Below are positions 31,716-38,526 of a DNA stretch of 38,526 bases, piece after piece. The stretch lies in contig CAYQME010000021.1 of assembly GCA_964418645.1 (NCBI GenBank), forward strand, positions 1-38,526, written 5' to 3'. The number at the start of each line of letters is the position of its first letter. Positions within the stretch are counted from its first letter, which is position 1. The notes beneath the pieces are model-generated. The model had not been told where the DNA came from, ran no database searches, and saw nothing but the letters and a program-made list of their open reading frames with translations. The position numbers and the translations under genes were made by a program. The DNA comes from JAADHG01 sp964418645. GTDB lineage: Bacteria; Bacteroidota; Bacteroidia; Flavobacteriales; Flavobacteriaceae.

Positions 31716-33176
31716 ATGGGAATAGTTCAAAATCAGTCATTTAAAAACACCATTATAACCTACTTAGGGTTTGGTATAGGCGCTATTAATGTGCTGTTTT
31801 TATTTACTAAGTTCCTCCCTAATGATTATCATGGTTTGGTAGCTTTTGTGCTCTCTACAGCAAATATTATGATGCCGCTTTTTGCATTGGGAGTACATAA
31901 TACAATTATTAAGTTTTACTCTTCATTTAAAACGCGCAATAGCATCAATAGTTTTTTAACCTTAATGTTAATATTGCCTCTGTTAATTGTGATTCCCTTT
32001 GGATTAATTGGGTATTTGTCTTTCGATTTTATTGCAAATCTGCTTTCAGAAGAAAACGCGATTATAGAAAATTATGTAGTACTCATCTTTATTGCAGCGA
32101 TATGCTTTTCATATTTCGAAATCTTTTATTCATGGGCAAAAGTACAAATGCAGAGTGTATTTGGAAATTTTATGAAAGAGGTGTTTCATAGAGTTGGAGT
32201 ACTGCTATTATTTGTATTCATATCTTTTGATTGGCTTACAATAGATCAATTTATATATGGTGTGGTTACCGTTTACATTATTAGAACCGTAATAATGATG
32301 CTCTATGCGTTTAGGATTAAACGACTTACTATAAAGTTTGCTAAAATACCAAATCTTTCAGCTATTATTAAGTACACATTACTTATCATAATTGCCGGTT
32401 CTGTGGCAAATATTATTTTAGAAATAGATAAGTTTATGATTGGGCAATACATTCAAATAGAAAAAGTTGCTTTTTATGGTGTTGCTATTTATATAGCTAC
32501 CGTTGTCGGTGTTCCTGCACGCGCAATGCATCAAATAACAAACCCAATAACTGCAGTTTTCTTAAATAATAAAGACACCAATGGTCTTAAGGTTTTATAT
32601 AAAAAGAGCTCGTTAAACTTATTTATTATTAGCGGATTTATTTTTTTGCTTATTGTTTTAAATATTAATGAACTCTATAAATTAATAGCTCCTGAGTTTA
32701 GCAATGGATTAATCGTTGTGTTTTTAGTTAGTATAGCAAAGCTTTCCGATAATCTTATAGGTAACAATAATGCCATTTTATTTAATAGTGATTATTACAG
32801 AATAGTCTTGTTACTAGGCGTATTATTAGCAGTAATAGCAATACTATTAAATATTGTCCTTATCCCTAATTATGGTATTAATGGCGCAGCGTTTGCGACG
32901 TTTATTTCCATTATAATTTATAATATTGCAAAAGTGAGTTTTGTCTGGATAAAGTTTAAAATGATACCATTTACTGGGAATACGGTAAAAATACTAGCCC
33001 TTATTTTAGTGTTGATTGGTGTATTCTATTTCTGGGAATTTCCATTTCACCCTATTATTAATATTGCACTTAAATCAATAATTATTGGCCTATGTTATGG
33101 ATTGGTTGTTTATTTTTTAGATCTTTCAGAAGATATTACAGCAATTATAAATAAGCTTTTTAGAATTACACGTTAA
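31716..33176 (+). CDS. Wzx-type oligosaccharide flippase (MOP superfamily)
   Basis: A 486-residue polytopic protein with about 12-14 transmembrane segments, typical of polysaccharide-biosynthesis flippases. The start NTIITYLGFGIGAINVLFLF and the mid-protein EIDKFMIGQYIQIEKVAFYG fit the family, whose members move undecaprenyl-linked glycans from the inner to the outer face of the cytoplasmic membrane. The last third carries GINGAAFATFISIIIYNIAK, also conserved. It starts 7 bases after the GT4 gene and ends at a strong terminator. Together with YfhO and GT4 it forms a small glycan-export unit; the glycan itself is not identified. Confidence 0.93.
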   Translation: MGIVQNQSFKNTIITYLGFGIGAINVLFLFTKFLPNDYHGLVAFVLSTANIMMPLFALGVHNTIIKFYSSFKTRNSINSFLTLMLILPLLIVIPFGLIGYLSFDFIANLLSEENAIIENYVVLIFIAAICFSYFEIFYSWAKVQMQSVFGNFMKEVFHRVGVLLLFVFISFDWLTIDQFIYGVVTVYIIRTVIMMLYAFRIKRLTIKFAKIPNLSAIIKYTLLIIIAGSVANIILEIDKFMIGQYIQIEKVAFYGVAIYIATVVGVPARAMHQITNPITAVFLNNKDTNGLKVLYKKSSLNLFIISGFIFLLIVLNINELYKLIAPEFSNGLIVVFLVSIAKLSDNLIGNNNAILFNSDYYRIVLLLGVLLAVIAILLNIVLIPNYGINGAAFATFISIIIYNIAKVSFVWIKFKMIPFTGNTVKILALILVLIGVFYFWEFPFHPIINIALKSIIIGLCYGLVVYFLDLSEDITAIINKLFRITR

Positions 33177-33181
33177 AAACG

Positions 33182-33225
33182 AAAACCCTATAAGGTGCTT
33201 TGAGGCAAACGGCTTACAGGGTTTT
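33182..33225. terminator. Terminator after the flippase gene
   Basis: AAAACCCTATAAG, a loop of about 18 bases and CTTACAGGGTTTT pair with one mismatch. It separates the flippase from the convergent secreted-protein gene. Confidence 0.75.
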
Positions 33226-33249
33226 CCAACTAACTAACCAAAAATTATC

Positions 33250-34398
33250 TTAACCACGTCGTTTACTAGTTCTAGATTTTGAAGGTTTACTAGTACTTGC
33301 TCTCGATTTATGTCTTAATCGTTCCGAAACACGTCCTTGACTTGATTGAGAGCTTTTACTTCTTTGAGAACGTTGCATAACGGTATTTGTTTTACGTCTC
33401 GTTTGTGTATTAGCAACTCTAGGTTTAGATGTTGTTCTAGATTTAGAGATTGCTCTTGGCTTTGTACTATTATTTCTATTAACAGTTCTTGGACGCTTTT
33501 GTGTCGTTCTTGTTTTCACGGTATTTGTACCTCTAGGTCTGGATGTTGTTCTAGGTTTAGAGTTTACTTTATTTCTTGAACTAAGCTGTCTGTCTCCATT
33601 ACGAGTAAGTTGTCTATCTCCAGAGCGTACGGTTCGGTCTACGCTTGTTACTCTACGCCCTCTTGTTAAATCGTTATCTCTTTTATCTGAGCGACTTTGT
33701 CTATATCTATCATTTCTGTTTGTATTATATGCTACAGAACCTCTACGACTTGCACTATATGAAACACTTGGTCTGTAATTATCTCTATACGGTTTGTAAT
33801 AGGTATATCTTGCAGGCTCGTAATAACGTCTGTAAGGTTTATTAAATACAACACATAAGTTTACAAATGGAATAGCATAATAATCATGCCAAGGTCTATA
33901 CACATAATATCTATTGTAACTATTTATATAACCCGAACTATAAGCATATCTATTGTAGTGGTTATAATATATATGTAAGCCACCTACACGCGTTACATAA
34001 CCATGGTGATTATAATTAATACGTACATTTCCAGCTTGTATGATGCGTCCGTAATAATCGTAATATATTGGTACATTCTCAATTTGTATTACAGCACCAT
34101 AATCATCATACTGCACATAAGCGTCGTAGCTATAACCTGTATTAAAACTGGTACTTGCACCACCAAAATTTGCGTTAACTCCAAAGTTTGGACCATAGTT
34201 GTTTACATTAAAATCAAACTGTCCGTCAGGGAAAATAGCAAATTCTACACCTTGCTCAACAAAAATGAAAGAGTTACCATAACCTCTTACAAAATTATGC
34301 GCATACATTGTGTTTTTAGAACTGTTGCTGGTTGTGGTTGCGAAAGCAGTTATTCCAATAAGGAAGAAAGCTGCTATAAAGTATCTTACATTTTTCAT
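33250..34398 (-). CDS. Secreted Tyr-rich / Arg-rich protein with 16-residue repeats
   Basis: A 382-residue predicted secreted protein. The signal peptide is MKNVRYFIAAFFLIGITAFA. Residues about 94-151 contain four tandem units of about 16 residues of the form V-x-I-x-Y-(D/N)-x-(Y/H)-G-x-(I/V)-x-(Q/R)-x-(G/E)-(N/G), for example VPIYYDYYGRIIQAGN and VRINYNHHGYVTRVGG. A Tyr/Arg-rich stretch follows (150-225). The final 110 residues are low-complexity Ser/Thr/Arg/Lys/Gln with 35 Lys/Arg and only one acidic residue, including SKPRTTSRPRG-type repeats. The repeat type is seen in other flavobacterial secreted proteins of unknown function. A wall-, DNA- or polyanion-binding role for the basic tail is speculation. 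It is monocistronic. Confidence 0.82.
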   Translation of the reverse strand: MKNVRYFIAAFFLIGITAFATTTSNSSKNTMYAHNFVRGYGNSFIFVEQGVEFAIFPDGQFDFNVNNYGPNFGVNANFGGASTSFNTGYSYDAYVQYDDYGAVIQIENVPIYYDYYGRIIQAGNVRINYNHHGYVTRVGGLHIYYNHYNRYAYSSGYINSYNRYYVYRPWHDYYAIPFVNLCVVFNKPYRRYYEPARYTYYKPYRDNYRPSVSYSASRRGSVAYNTNRNDRYRQSRSDKRDNDLTRGRRVTSVDRTVRSGDRQLTRNGDRQLSSRNKVNSKPRTTSRPRGTNTVKTRTTQKRPRTVNRNNSTKPRAISKSRTTSKPRVANTQTRRKTNTVMQRSQRSKSSQSSQGRVSERLRHKSRASTSKPSKSRTSKRRG

Positions 34399-34607
34399 AA
34401 TTGTACGTTTTTAATTGAACATATTTAGCTAATACCAAACAGCGTGCCAAGAATTTGAAAGATGATAAAAGTATCTGATTATGAGTAAGATAAATTAATA
34501 TTGAATTAGAACCATGTTAATAAGTTTTAAAATTAATTGATGAAAAGTGCTTAGATTACTTCTTTATTTTATGAAATTTGATTTAATATAAGATAAATAG
34601 AAAATAC

Positions 34608-35162
34608 ATGAATATTAAATTGAAACAGTATTTAGAATTTTTGCCTATAGTAAGCCTTGGAGCTTTAAGTATTGGCTATTATTATATTTTTGTATTTTAT
34701 TCAAAAATAAATATTGATATTTTTTCATTTATATCTACTTCGGAAATTTTTCTTGCTTTTGTACCACATTTACCGTTTATATTAGTAACAGCATTAGCAA
34801 CAACCCTAGCTTTCGGATTCAGTTATGCCATTGAAGATCATTTTGATAATTTAATAAAGAAGTTTAATAGTAAATTAATGAAAGTCATTTTACATCTTCT
34901 AACATTCATAATAATTATGGCTGTAGGTTCAGTATATATGTATTTGCCGACTATGAAAAATACTAATATTCAAATCCTTGTGTCAATAATTTTTATTGCA
35001 ATAGTCTTAATATCCATATATTCAAATAAAGGTATTAAATCTAATTTTATTGTAAAAAAAAATTGTAATTATAGTATAAATAATATGTTAATAAACACAA
35101 AACTAAGCCAAGCTTATTATCATGAAAAAACCAACTCCAAACAAACTGATGCTTTATGGTAG
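34608..35162 (+). CDS. Hypothetical four-helix membrane protein
   Basis: A 184-residue membrane protein with about four transmembrane helices (near 12-31, 47-75, 89-112 and 118-138). The motif YSKINIDIFSFISTSEIFLAF after the first helix occurs in various small bacterial membrane proteins, but I cannot name the family. The hydrophilic tail from about 145 follows a run of nine A at 35054-35062. A one-base change in that run would end the protein at KKKL. The current frame reads 41 bases into the next gene. Function unknown. Confidence 0.65.
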   Translation: MNIKLKQYLEFLPIVSLGALSIGYYYIFVFYSKINIDIFSFISTSEIFLAFVPHLPFILVTALATTLAFGFSYAIEDHFDNLIKKFNSKLMKVILHLLTFIIIMAVGSVYMYLPTMKNTNIQILVSIIFIAIVLISIYSNKGIKSNFIVKKNCNYSINNMLINTKLSQAYYHEKTNSKQTDALW

Positions 35163-35409
35163 TATCGTGTCTTTAGTTTACTTTCTTACAGTAATTGTAT
35201 TTTATTATTTCGAAATTTATAACGTGATTATTGGCGTATTTAGGGAGTTATTAACCATTCCTTTTCTCCTTTTTGTATTATTTATTACGGTCGTGTCTAT
35301 TAAAAAAATTATTAAAGAAAGAACAGTAGTTGCATCTAGCCCTTTTATTTCACTTATTTTATCATTGATTACAATTACAATATTGATAATAGCTACTGTA
35401 ATAACTTAA
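35122..35409 (+). CDS. Hypothetical three-helix membrane protein
   Basis: A 95-residue protein, mostly three hydrophobic helices (about 10-30, 33-60 and 74-95) with a basic KKIIKER loop. It starts with an ATG inside the last 41 bases of the preceding membrane-protein gene in another frame, so the two may be coupled, or the upstream frame may be artefactually long. Not recognised; no function is proposed. Confidence 0.6.
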   Translation: MKKPTPNKLMLYGSIVSLVYFLTVIVFYYFEIYNVIIGVFRELLTIPFLLFVLFITVVSIKKIIKERTVVASSPFISLILSLITITILIIATVIT

Positions 35410-35489
35410 TATATTTCCTGCATAATTTTTTTGGCCCACCTAAACTTACAAATTTTGTTTACATTTAGAGCGCTAAACTAATCAAACTA

Positions 35490-36623
35490 ATGGGAACCGA
35501 CATAGACATTAATAATCCTGAAAAGGGTGATGCTGTAGATTTTACTTTAGAACCCGACAAGACTACCTGTAAAAATTGCGAACAGGTGCATGAAACGGGT
35601 TTTGAGTTTTGTCCGCATTGCGGCCAAAAAACCAATGAAGACCTTACTGTTGGCGTATTGTTTTATAATACGATAAGCAATTATTTTTCGTTTGATGCAC
35701 GCTTTTTTAAAAGTTTTATTCCTTTAATGTTTAGACCTGGACTTCTGGCAAAGCGGTTTATTGAAGGCAAACGTTTGCTATATCTACATCCTGCGCAAAT
35801 GTATTTATTTATTTCGGTAGTGTTTTTCTTTTTGTACTCTTTTAAAGTTAGAGAAGCATCACAAAAAATAGATAAAGCATTACAAGAAATTGATATGACC
35901 TCTAATGACAGCACCAACATAATACCCAATACTGCTGTTTTTGATTCTGTCGCTGCTAGTAAACTTTCAGAACAGTTAAAAGAAAATCAAGTTTTTACAG
36001 GTATGAATGGCGAAGATGTACAGAAATTAGATTCTCTTATTAATAACAATGCAAATCAAGATAAAGTAAACAAGTCTTTAAATTTTGATTTTAGCCAAAA
36101 AAGGGTTGACTCATTAATCGCCTTAGGAGAAAGTGACGAAACTATTTATAAAGAAATGGGAATGAGTGATAATCCCAATTTTATTACTAAACAATTCTAT
36201 TCCCAAATGCTTAAATTTTATAGAAATAAGGAAGGTGGAAGTATTTTGCAATCGCTATATGATACTATTCCAATTGCTTTATTCATTTTATTACCAATTT
36301 TTGCATTTTTATTGAAACTCCTTTTTTATAGAAGAGGTCCTTTTTCACATCACTTGGTATTTAGCTTTTATTTCTTTTCGTTCTTATTTACGGTGTTTAG
36401 TATTATACTTGGTGTTAACTATCTCTGGGAAGTTCCGGATTCGTTAGATACAATCTTAGTATTATGCACATTCTTCTATCTGTTTTTTGCCATTAAACGC
36501 TTTTATGAACAAGGATGGTTTTTGAGTTTCTTTAAAACTTGTGTTACCACAGGAATCTATTTGATATTTGTAGCGCCAATAGCCTTTGTGATTATTTTAG
36601 GAATTGCATTTTTGTTTTATTAG
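35490..36623 (+). CDS. DUF3667 zinc-ribbon membrane protein
   Basis: A 377-residue protein of the DUF3667 family. A cytosolic N-terminal zinc ribbon has Cys27-x2-Cys30 and Cys41-x2-Cys44 (CKNC and CPHC). The conserved segment FSFDARFFKSFIPLMFRPGLLAKRFIEGKRLLYLHPAQMYLF comes next (about 67-108) and leads into the first membrane helix. A soluble, Asp/Asn-rich region (about 120-245) separates it from four further helices (about 255-377). The function of the family is unknown. It has its own short upstream gap and is convergent with the next gene, 5 bases apart. Confidence 0.88.
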   Translation: MGTDIDINNPEKGDAVDFTLEPDKTTCKNCEQVHETGFEFCPHCGQKTNEDLTVGVLFYNTISNYFSFDARFFKSFIPLMFRPGLLAKRFIEGKRLLYLHPAQMYLFISVVFFFLYSFKVREASQKIDKALQEIDMTSNDSTNIIPNTAVFDSVAASKLSEQLKENQVFTGMNGEDVQKLDSLINNNANQDKVNKSLNFDFSQKRVDSLIALGESDETIYKEMGMSDNPNFITKQFYSQMLKFYRNKEGGSILQSLYDTIPIALFILLPIFAFLLKLLFYRRGPFSHHLVFSFYFFSFLFTVFSIILGVNYLWEVPDSLDTILVLCTFFYLFFAIKRFYEQGWFLSFFKTCVTTGIYLIFVAPIAFVIILGIAFLFY

Positions 36624-36628
36624 AAGAT

Positions 36629-37321
36629 TTATTTTTTCAATTTAGAAAGCACACTATATCCCATAAGTTTCCCTTTTTTGTTATAAGATTCCGAACGTAC
36701 CAAACCAATATTTTCAGCATACCATTCTTTTGAAGCACCTTGTACTTTTATCATCATTTTGGTGCTCACCTTTTGAGATAACACAATACAATTAAAACGC
36801 CCTGCAGGAGTGCTAATTTCTTCTATAGCTTCAACAATTCTATCTGTAACTAAAACGGTCATTTTAAACATAGACACACTACTTGTGCCAACTTTTATGT
36901 CAAGAGTACCATCATCTAATTTAGTGCCAGAAGAGACATCAAAAGAAGGAATTTCAAATTTTGAAGCATCAACCTGTACATCCATGTTTTCGTATGCCCT
37001 TAAGGCATTGCCATCCATTTTAAATGCCATATCAAAGTCAAATTCACCATCAATACATTTCGCTTCAAATATATTTGAATACACTTCTATTCCTTTTTTA
37101 TCGTAGGTGACAGTCTTTATTTTAAAAGTAATATCATTGCCATTTTCAACTTTATCAATAAGTTCGTATGCGATTTTGCCAGTTGCCTTACCTTTTGCAG
37201 TATAGTTAGTAATTTCCCAAGTAGCACCCTTTGTTATTGGTACATAAGGGTTACAATCATTTTGTGAATATCCTAAATGTATTGTTAGAATAAAAATGAA
37301 ATAAATTTTGAACAGTTTCAT
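36629..37321 (-). CDS. Secreted DUF3108-like (TapB-type) protein
   Basis: A 230-residue predicted secreted or periplasmic protein. The signal peptide MKLFKIYFIFILTIHLGYS is followed by QNDCNPYVPITKGATWEITNY. Later strands (STPAGRFNCIVLSQKVST, KEWYAENIGLVRSESYNKKG) are the recognisable end of DUF3108/TapB-like beta-rich domains: P-A-G-x-F-x-C followed by W-Y-A-x-x-I-G-L-V-R-S. Function unknown. It is convergent with the DUF3667 gene and transcribed in the same direction as uvrA, 81 bases downstream of whose coding end it begins. Confidence 0.78.
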   Translation of the reverse strand: MKLFKIYFIFILTIHLGYSQNDCNPYVPITKGATWEITNYTAKGKATGKIAYELIDKVENGNDITFKIKTVTYDKKGIEVYSNIFEAKCIDGEFDFDMAFKMDGNALRAYENMDVQVDASKFEIPSFDVSSGTKLDDGTLDIKVGTSSVSMFKMTVLVTDRIVEAIEEISTPAGRFNCIVLSQKVSTKMMIKVQGASKEWYAENIGLVRSESYNKKGKLMGYSVLSKLKK

Positions 37322-37401
37322 GATGTATGTGTTTTAATCTCCTAAATATAAGACTATTACATATATTTTACACTATTCACTAGCTGCTTTTTATAGCTAT
37401 T

Positions 37402-38526
37402 TTATGAATACTGTAATTTTTCAGCTAAATATTTCCCAGTATAAGAGGCCTTGTTTTTAGCAAGTTCTTCAGGAGTACCTTGTGCAATAAGATGTCCACC
37501 ATTTTCGCCACCATCAGGACCAAGATCTATAATGTAATCGGCGCATTTTATAAGCTCTAAATTGTGTTCTATTACTAGTATAGAATGCCCTTTTTCAATC
37601 AACGCATCAAACGATTTTAATAATTTCTTAATATCATGAAAATGTAGACCAGTTGTAGGTTCATCAAAGATAAACAAGGCTTTATCCTTAGTATTACCTT
37701 TACCTAAAAATGATGCTAGTTTAATACGCTGTGCTTCACCGCCAGAAAGGGTAGAAGAGCTTTGTCCCAAAGTAACGTAACCCAAACCAACATCTTGCAA
37801 AGGTTGTAGTTTGTTTTTAATTTTTGTTTGGTTGTGTGTGTCAAAAAATGCAATAGCATCATCGATGGTCATGCTTAAAATATCGTGAATACTTTTATTT
37901 TCGAAGGTAGCTTCAAGCACCTCTTTTTTAAAACGCTTGCCTTTACAGGTTTCACATTCTAAATGAACGTCTGCCATAAATTGCATTTCAATAGTAACTT
38001 CACCTTCTCCTTTGCAAATTTCGCAACGGCCACCATCAACATTAAATGAGAAATGTTTGGGTTGATACCCACGTATGAGACTCAGTTTTTGTTTAGAGTA
38101 TAATGCTCTAATATCGTCATACGCCTTAATGTAGGTCACAGGATTAGATCGTGAGGAGCGTCCTATGGGGTTTTGATCTACAAACTCGATGTGTTTTACA
38201 TTGCTAAAGTTGCCTTCAATTGAGGTGAACTCTCCAGCACTATCTCCATAACCTCCAATTTCTTTAAGTAGAGCTGGATAGAGTATTTTTTTAACTAAGG
38301 TGCTTTTTCCACTTCCTGAAACACCTGTTAGCATTGTGAGCATTCCCAGAGGAAGGGTAATGTCTATATTTTTGAGATTGTGTTCTCTGGCACCGCTAAT
38401 TGTAACATTATATTTTGAAATACGCCTAGCTTTTGGAACTTCAATATTGAGTGTTCCATTCAAATACTTTGCAGTTAACGAATCGGAAGCCAATATATCG
38501 TTGTAAGTTCCAGTAGCAACTACATG
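37402..38526 (-). CDS. uvrA: Excinuclease ABC subunit A, C-terminal part (5' truncated by window edge)
   Basis: About 374 codons of the UvrA damage-recognition ATPase of nucleotide-excision repair. The frame is open to the last base of the window; an apparent start at 38493 is a TTG inside the gene. Visible parts: second Walker A GVSGSGKST, a C-x2-C...C-x2-C zinc module (CEICKGEGE ... CETCKGKR), the FVDQNPIGRSSRSNPVTY region, signature LSGGEAQRIKLA and Walker B IFDEPTTGLHFHDI. It ends KYLAEKLQYS, the usual UvrA length at this end. The missing part should be about 560-570 residues upstream of 38526 on the minus strand. Confidence 0.96.
   Translation of the reverse strand, partial: HVVATGTYNDILASDSLTAKYLNGTLNIEVPKARRISKYNVTISGAREHNLKNIDITLPLGMLTMLTGVSGSGKSTLVKKILYPALLKEIGGYGDSAGEFTSIEGNFSNVKHIEFVDQNPIGRSSRSNPVTYIKAYDDIRALYSKQKLSLIRGYQPKHFSFNVDGGRCEICKGEGEVTIEMQFMADVHLECETCKGKRFKKEVLEATFENKSIHDILSMTIDDAIAFFDTHNQTKIKNKLQPLQDVGLGYVTLGQSSSTLSGGEAQRIKLASFLGKGNTKDKALFIFDEPTTGLHFHDIKKLLKSFDALIEKGHSILVIEHNLELIKCADYIIDLGPDGGENGGHLIAQGTPEELAKNKASYTGKYLAEKLQYS

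Noticed and set aside
34003..34428. 141-codon plus-strand frame opposite the Tyr-rich secreted protein
   Set aside because: Ile/Val/Tyr-rich antisense of Tyr/Asn codons; it covers the signal peptide of the real gene.
37402..38493. UvrA C-terminal fragment as a complete gene starting at 38493
   Set aside because: The codon at 38493 is an internal TTG and the frame stays open to the window edge.
1..38526. CRISPR arrays, tRNA/rRNA genes, insertion sequences or prophage
   Set aside because: No regularly spaced repeats, cloverleaf-like conserved sequence, transposase, integrase or phage structural gene was seen in reading both strands.

Overview
The window is AT-rich, densely coded chromosomal DNA from a member of the Flavobacteriaceae (Bacteroidota). 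Four things point there: Bacteroidota-restricted families (DUF4834, DUF3667, the outer-membrane beta-barrel TonB-receptor-like family, a small CAL67264-type membrane protein, a DUF5117/DUF4953-type metalloprotease); start codons without Shine-Dalgarno sequences; several upstream matches to the Bacteroidota promoter (-33 TTG, -7 TAnnTTTG); and the intergenic repeats. I see no rRNA, tRNA, CRISPR, transposase, integrase or phage gene. It reads as ordinary chromosome, not an island.

Layout. 0.1-3.1 kb: a redox/stress cluster (flavin reductase, mono-cluster/CDGSH Fe-S protein, TMEM175-type K+ channel, MarR regulator, pirin) with two related palindromes that look like MarR operators, one on the promoter and one before pirin. 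3.1-5.1 kb: a 60-residue membrane protein overlapping ettA. 5.1-12.3 kb: small membrane proteins, a coiled-coil membrane protein, hutI, a Crp-like regulator, fumC, a 1-Cys peroxiredoxin, and the window's largest gene-poor gap (5314-5878). 12.4-16.9 kb, minus strand: an outer-membrane receptor, then prfB-HAD phosphatase-arsC; prfB needs a programmed +1 frameshift. 17.1-22.9 kb: a zinc metalloprotease, threonine aldolase and oligopeptidase B, with three intergenic repeat types between them.

23.0-27.6 kb is the most interesting part. A cysteine-synthase-like PLP enzyme is followed by an alpha-oxoamine synthase of the serine palmitoyltransferase type. Converging on them is a two-gene unit for a GNAT-fold acyltransferase and an outer-membrane beta-barrel protein. 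I read the first pair as cysteate synthase plus cysteate fatty-acyltransferase, the start of sulfonolipid (capnine) synthesis. The converging GNAT is a candidate for the N-acylation step and the barrel protein for envelope handling; those last two roles are inference.

27.6-33.2 kb: DUF4834, a YfhO-like multispan protein, a GT4 glycosyltransferase and a Wzx-type flippase, a likely envelope glycan unit. 33.2-38.5 kb: a secreted Tyr-rich/Arg-rich protein with a 16-residue repeat, two small membrane proteins, a DUF3667 protein, a DUF3108-like secreted protein, and the 3' part of uvrA, which runs off the right edge.
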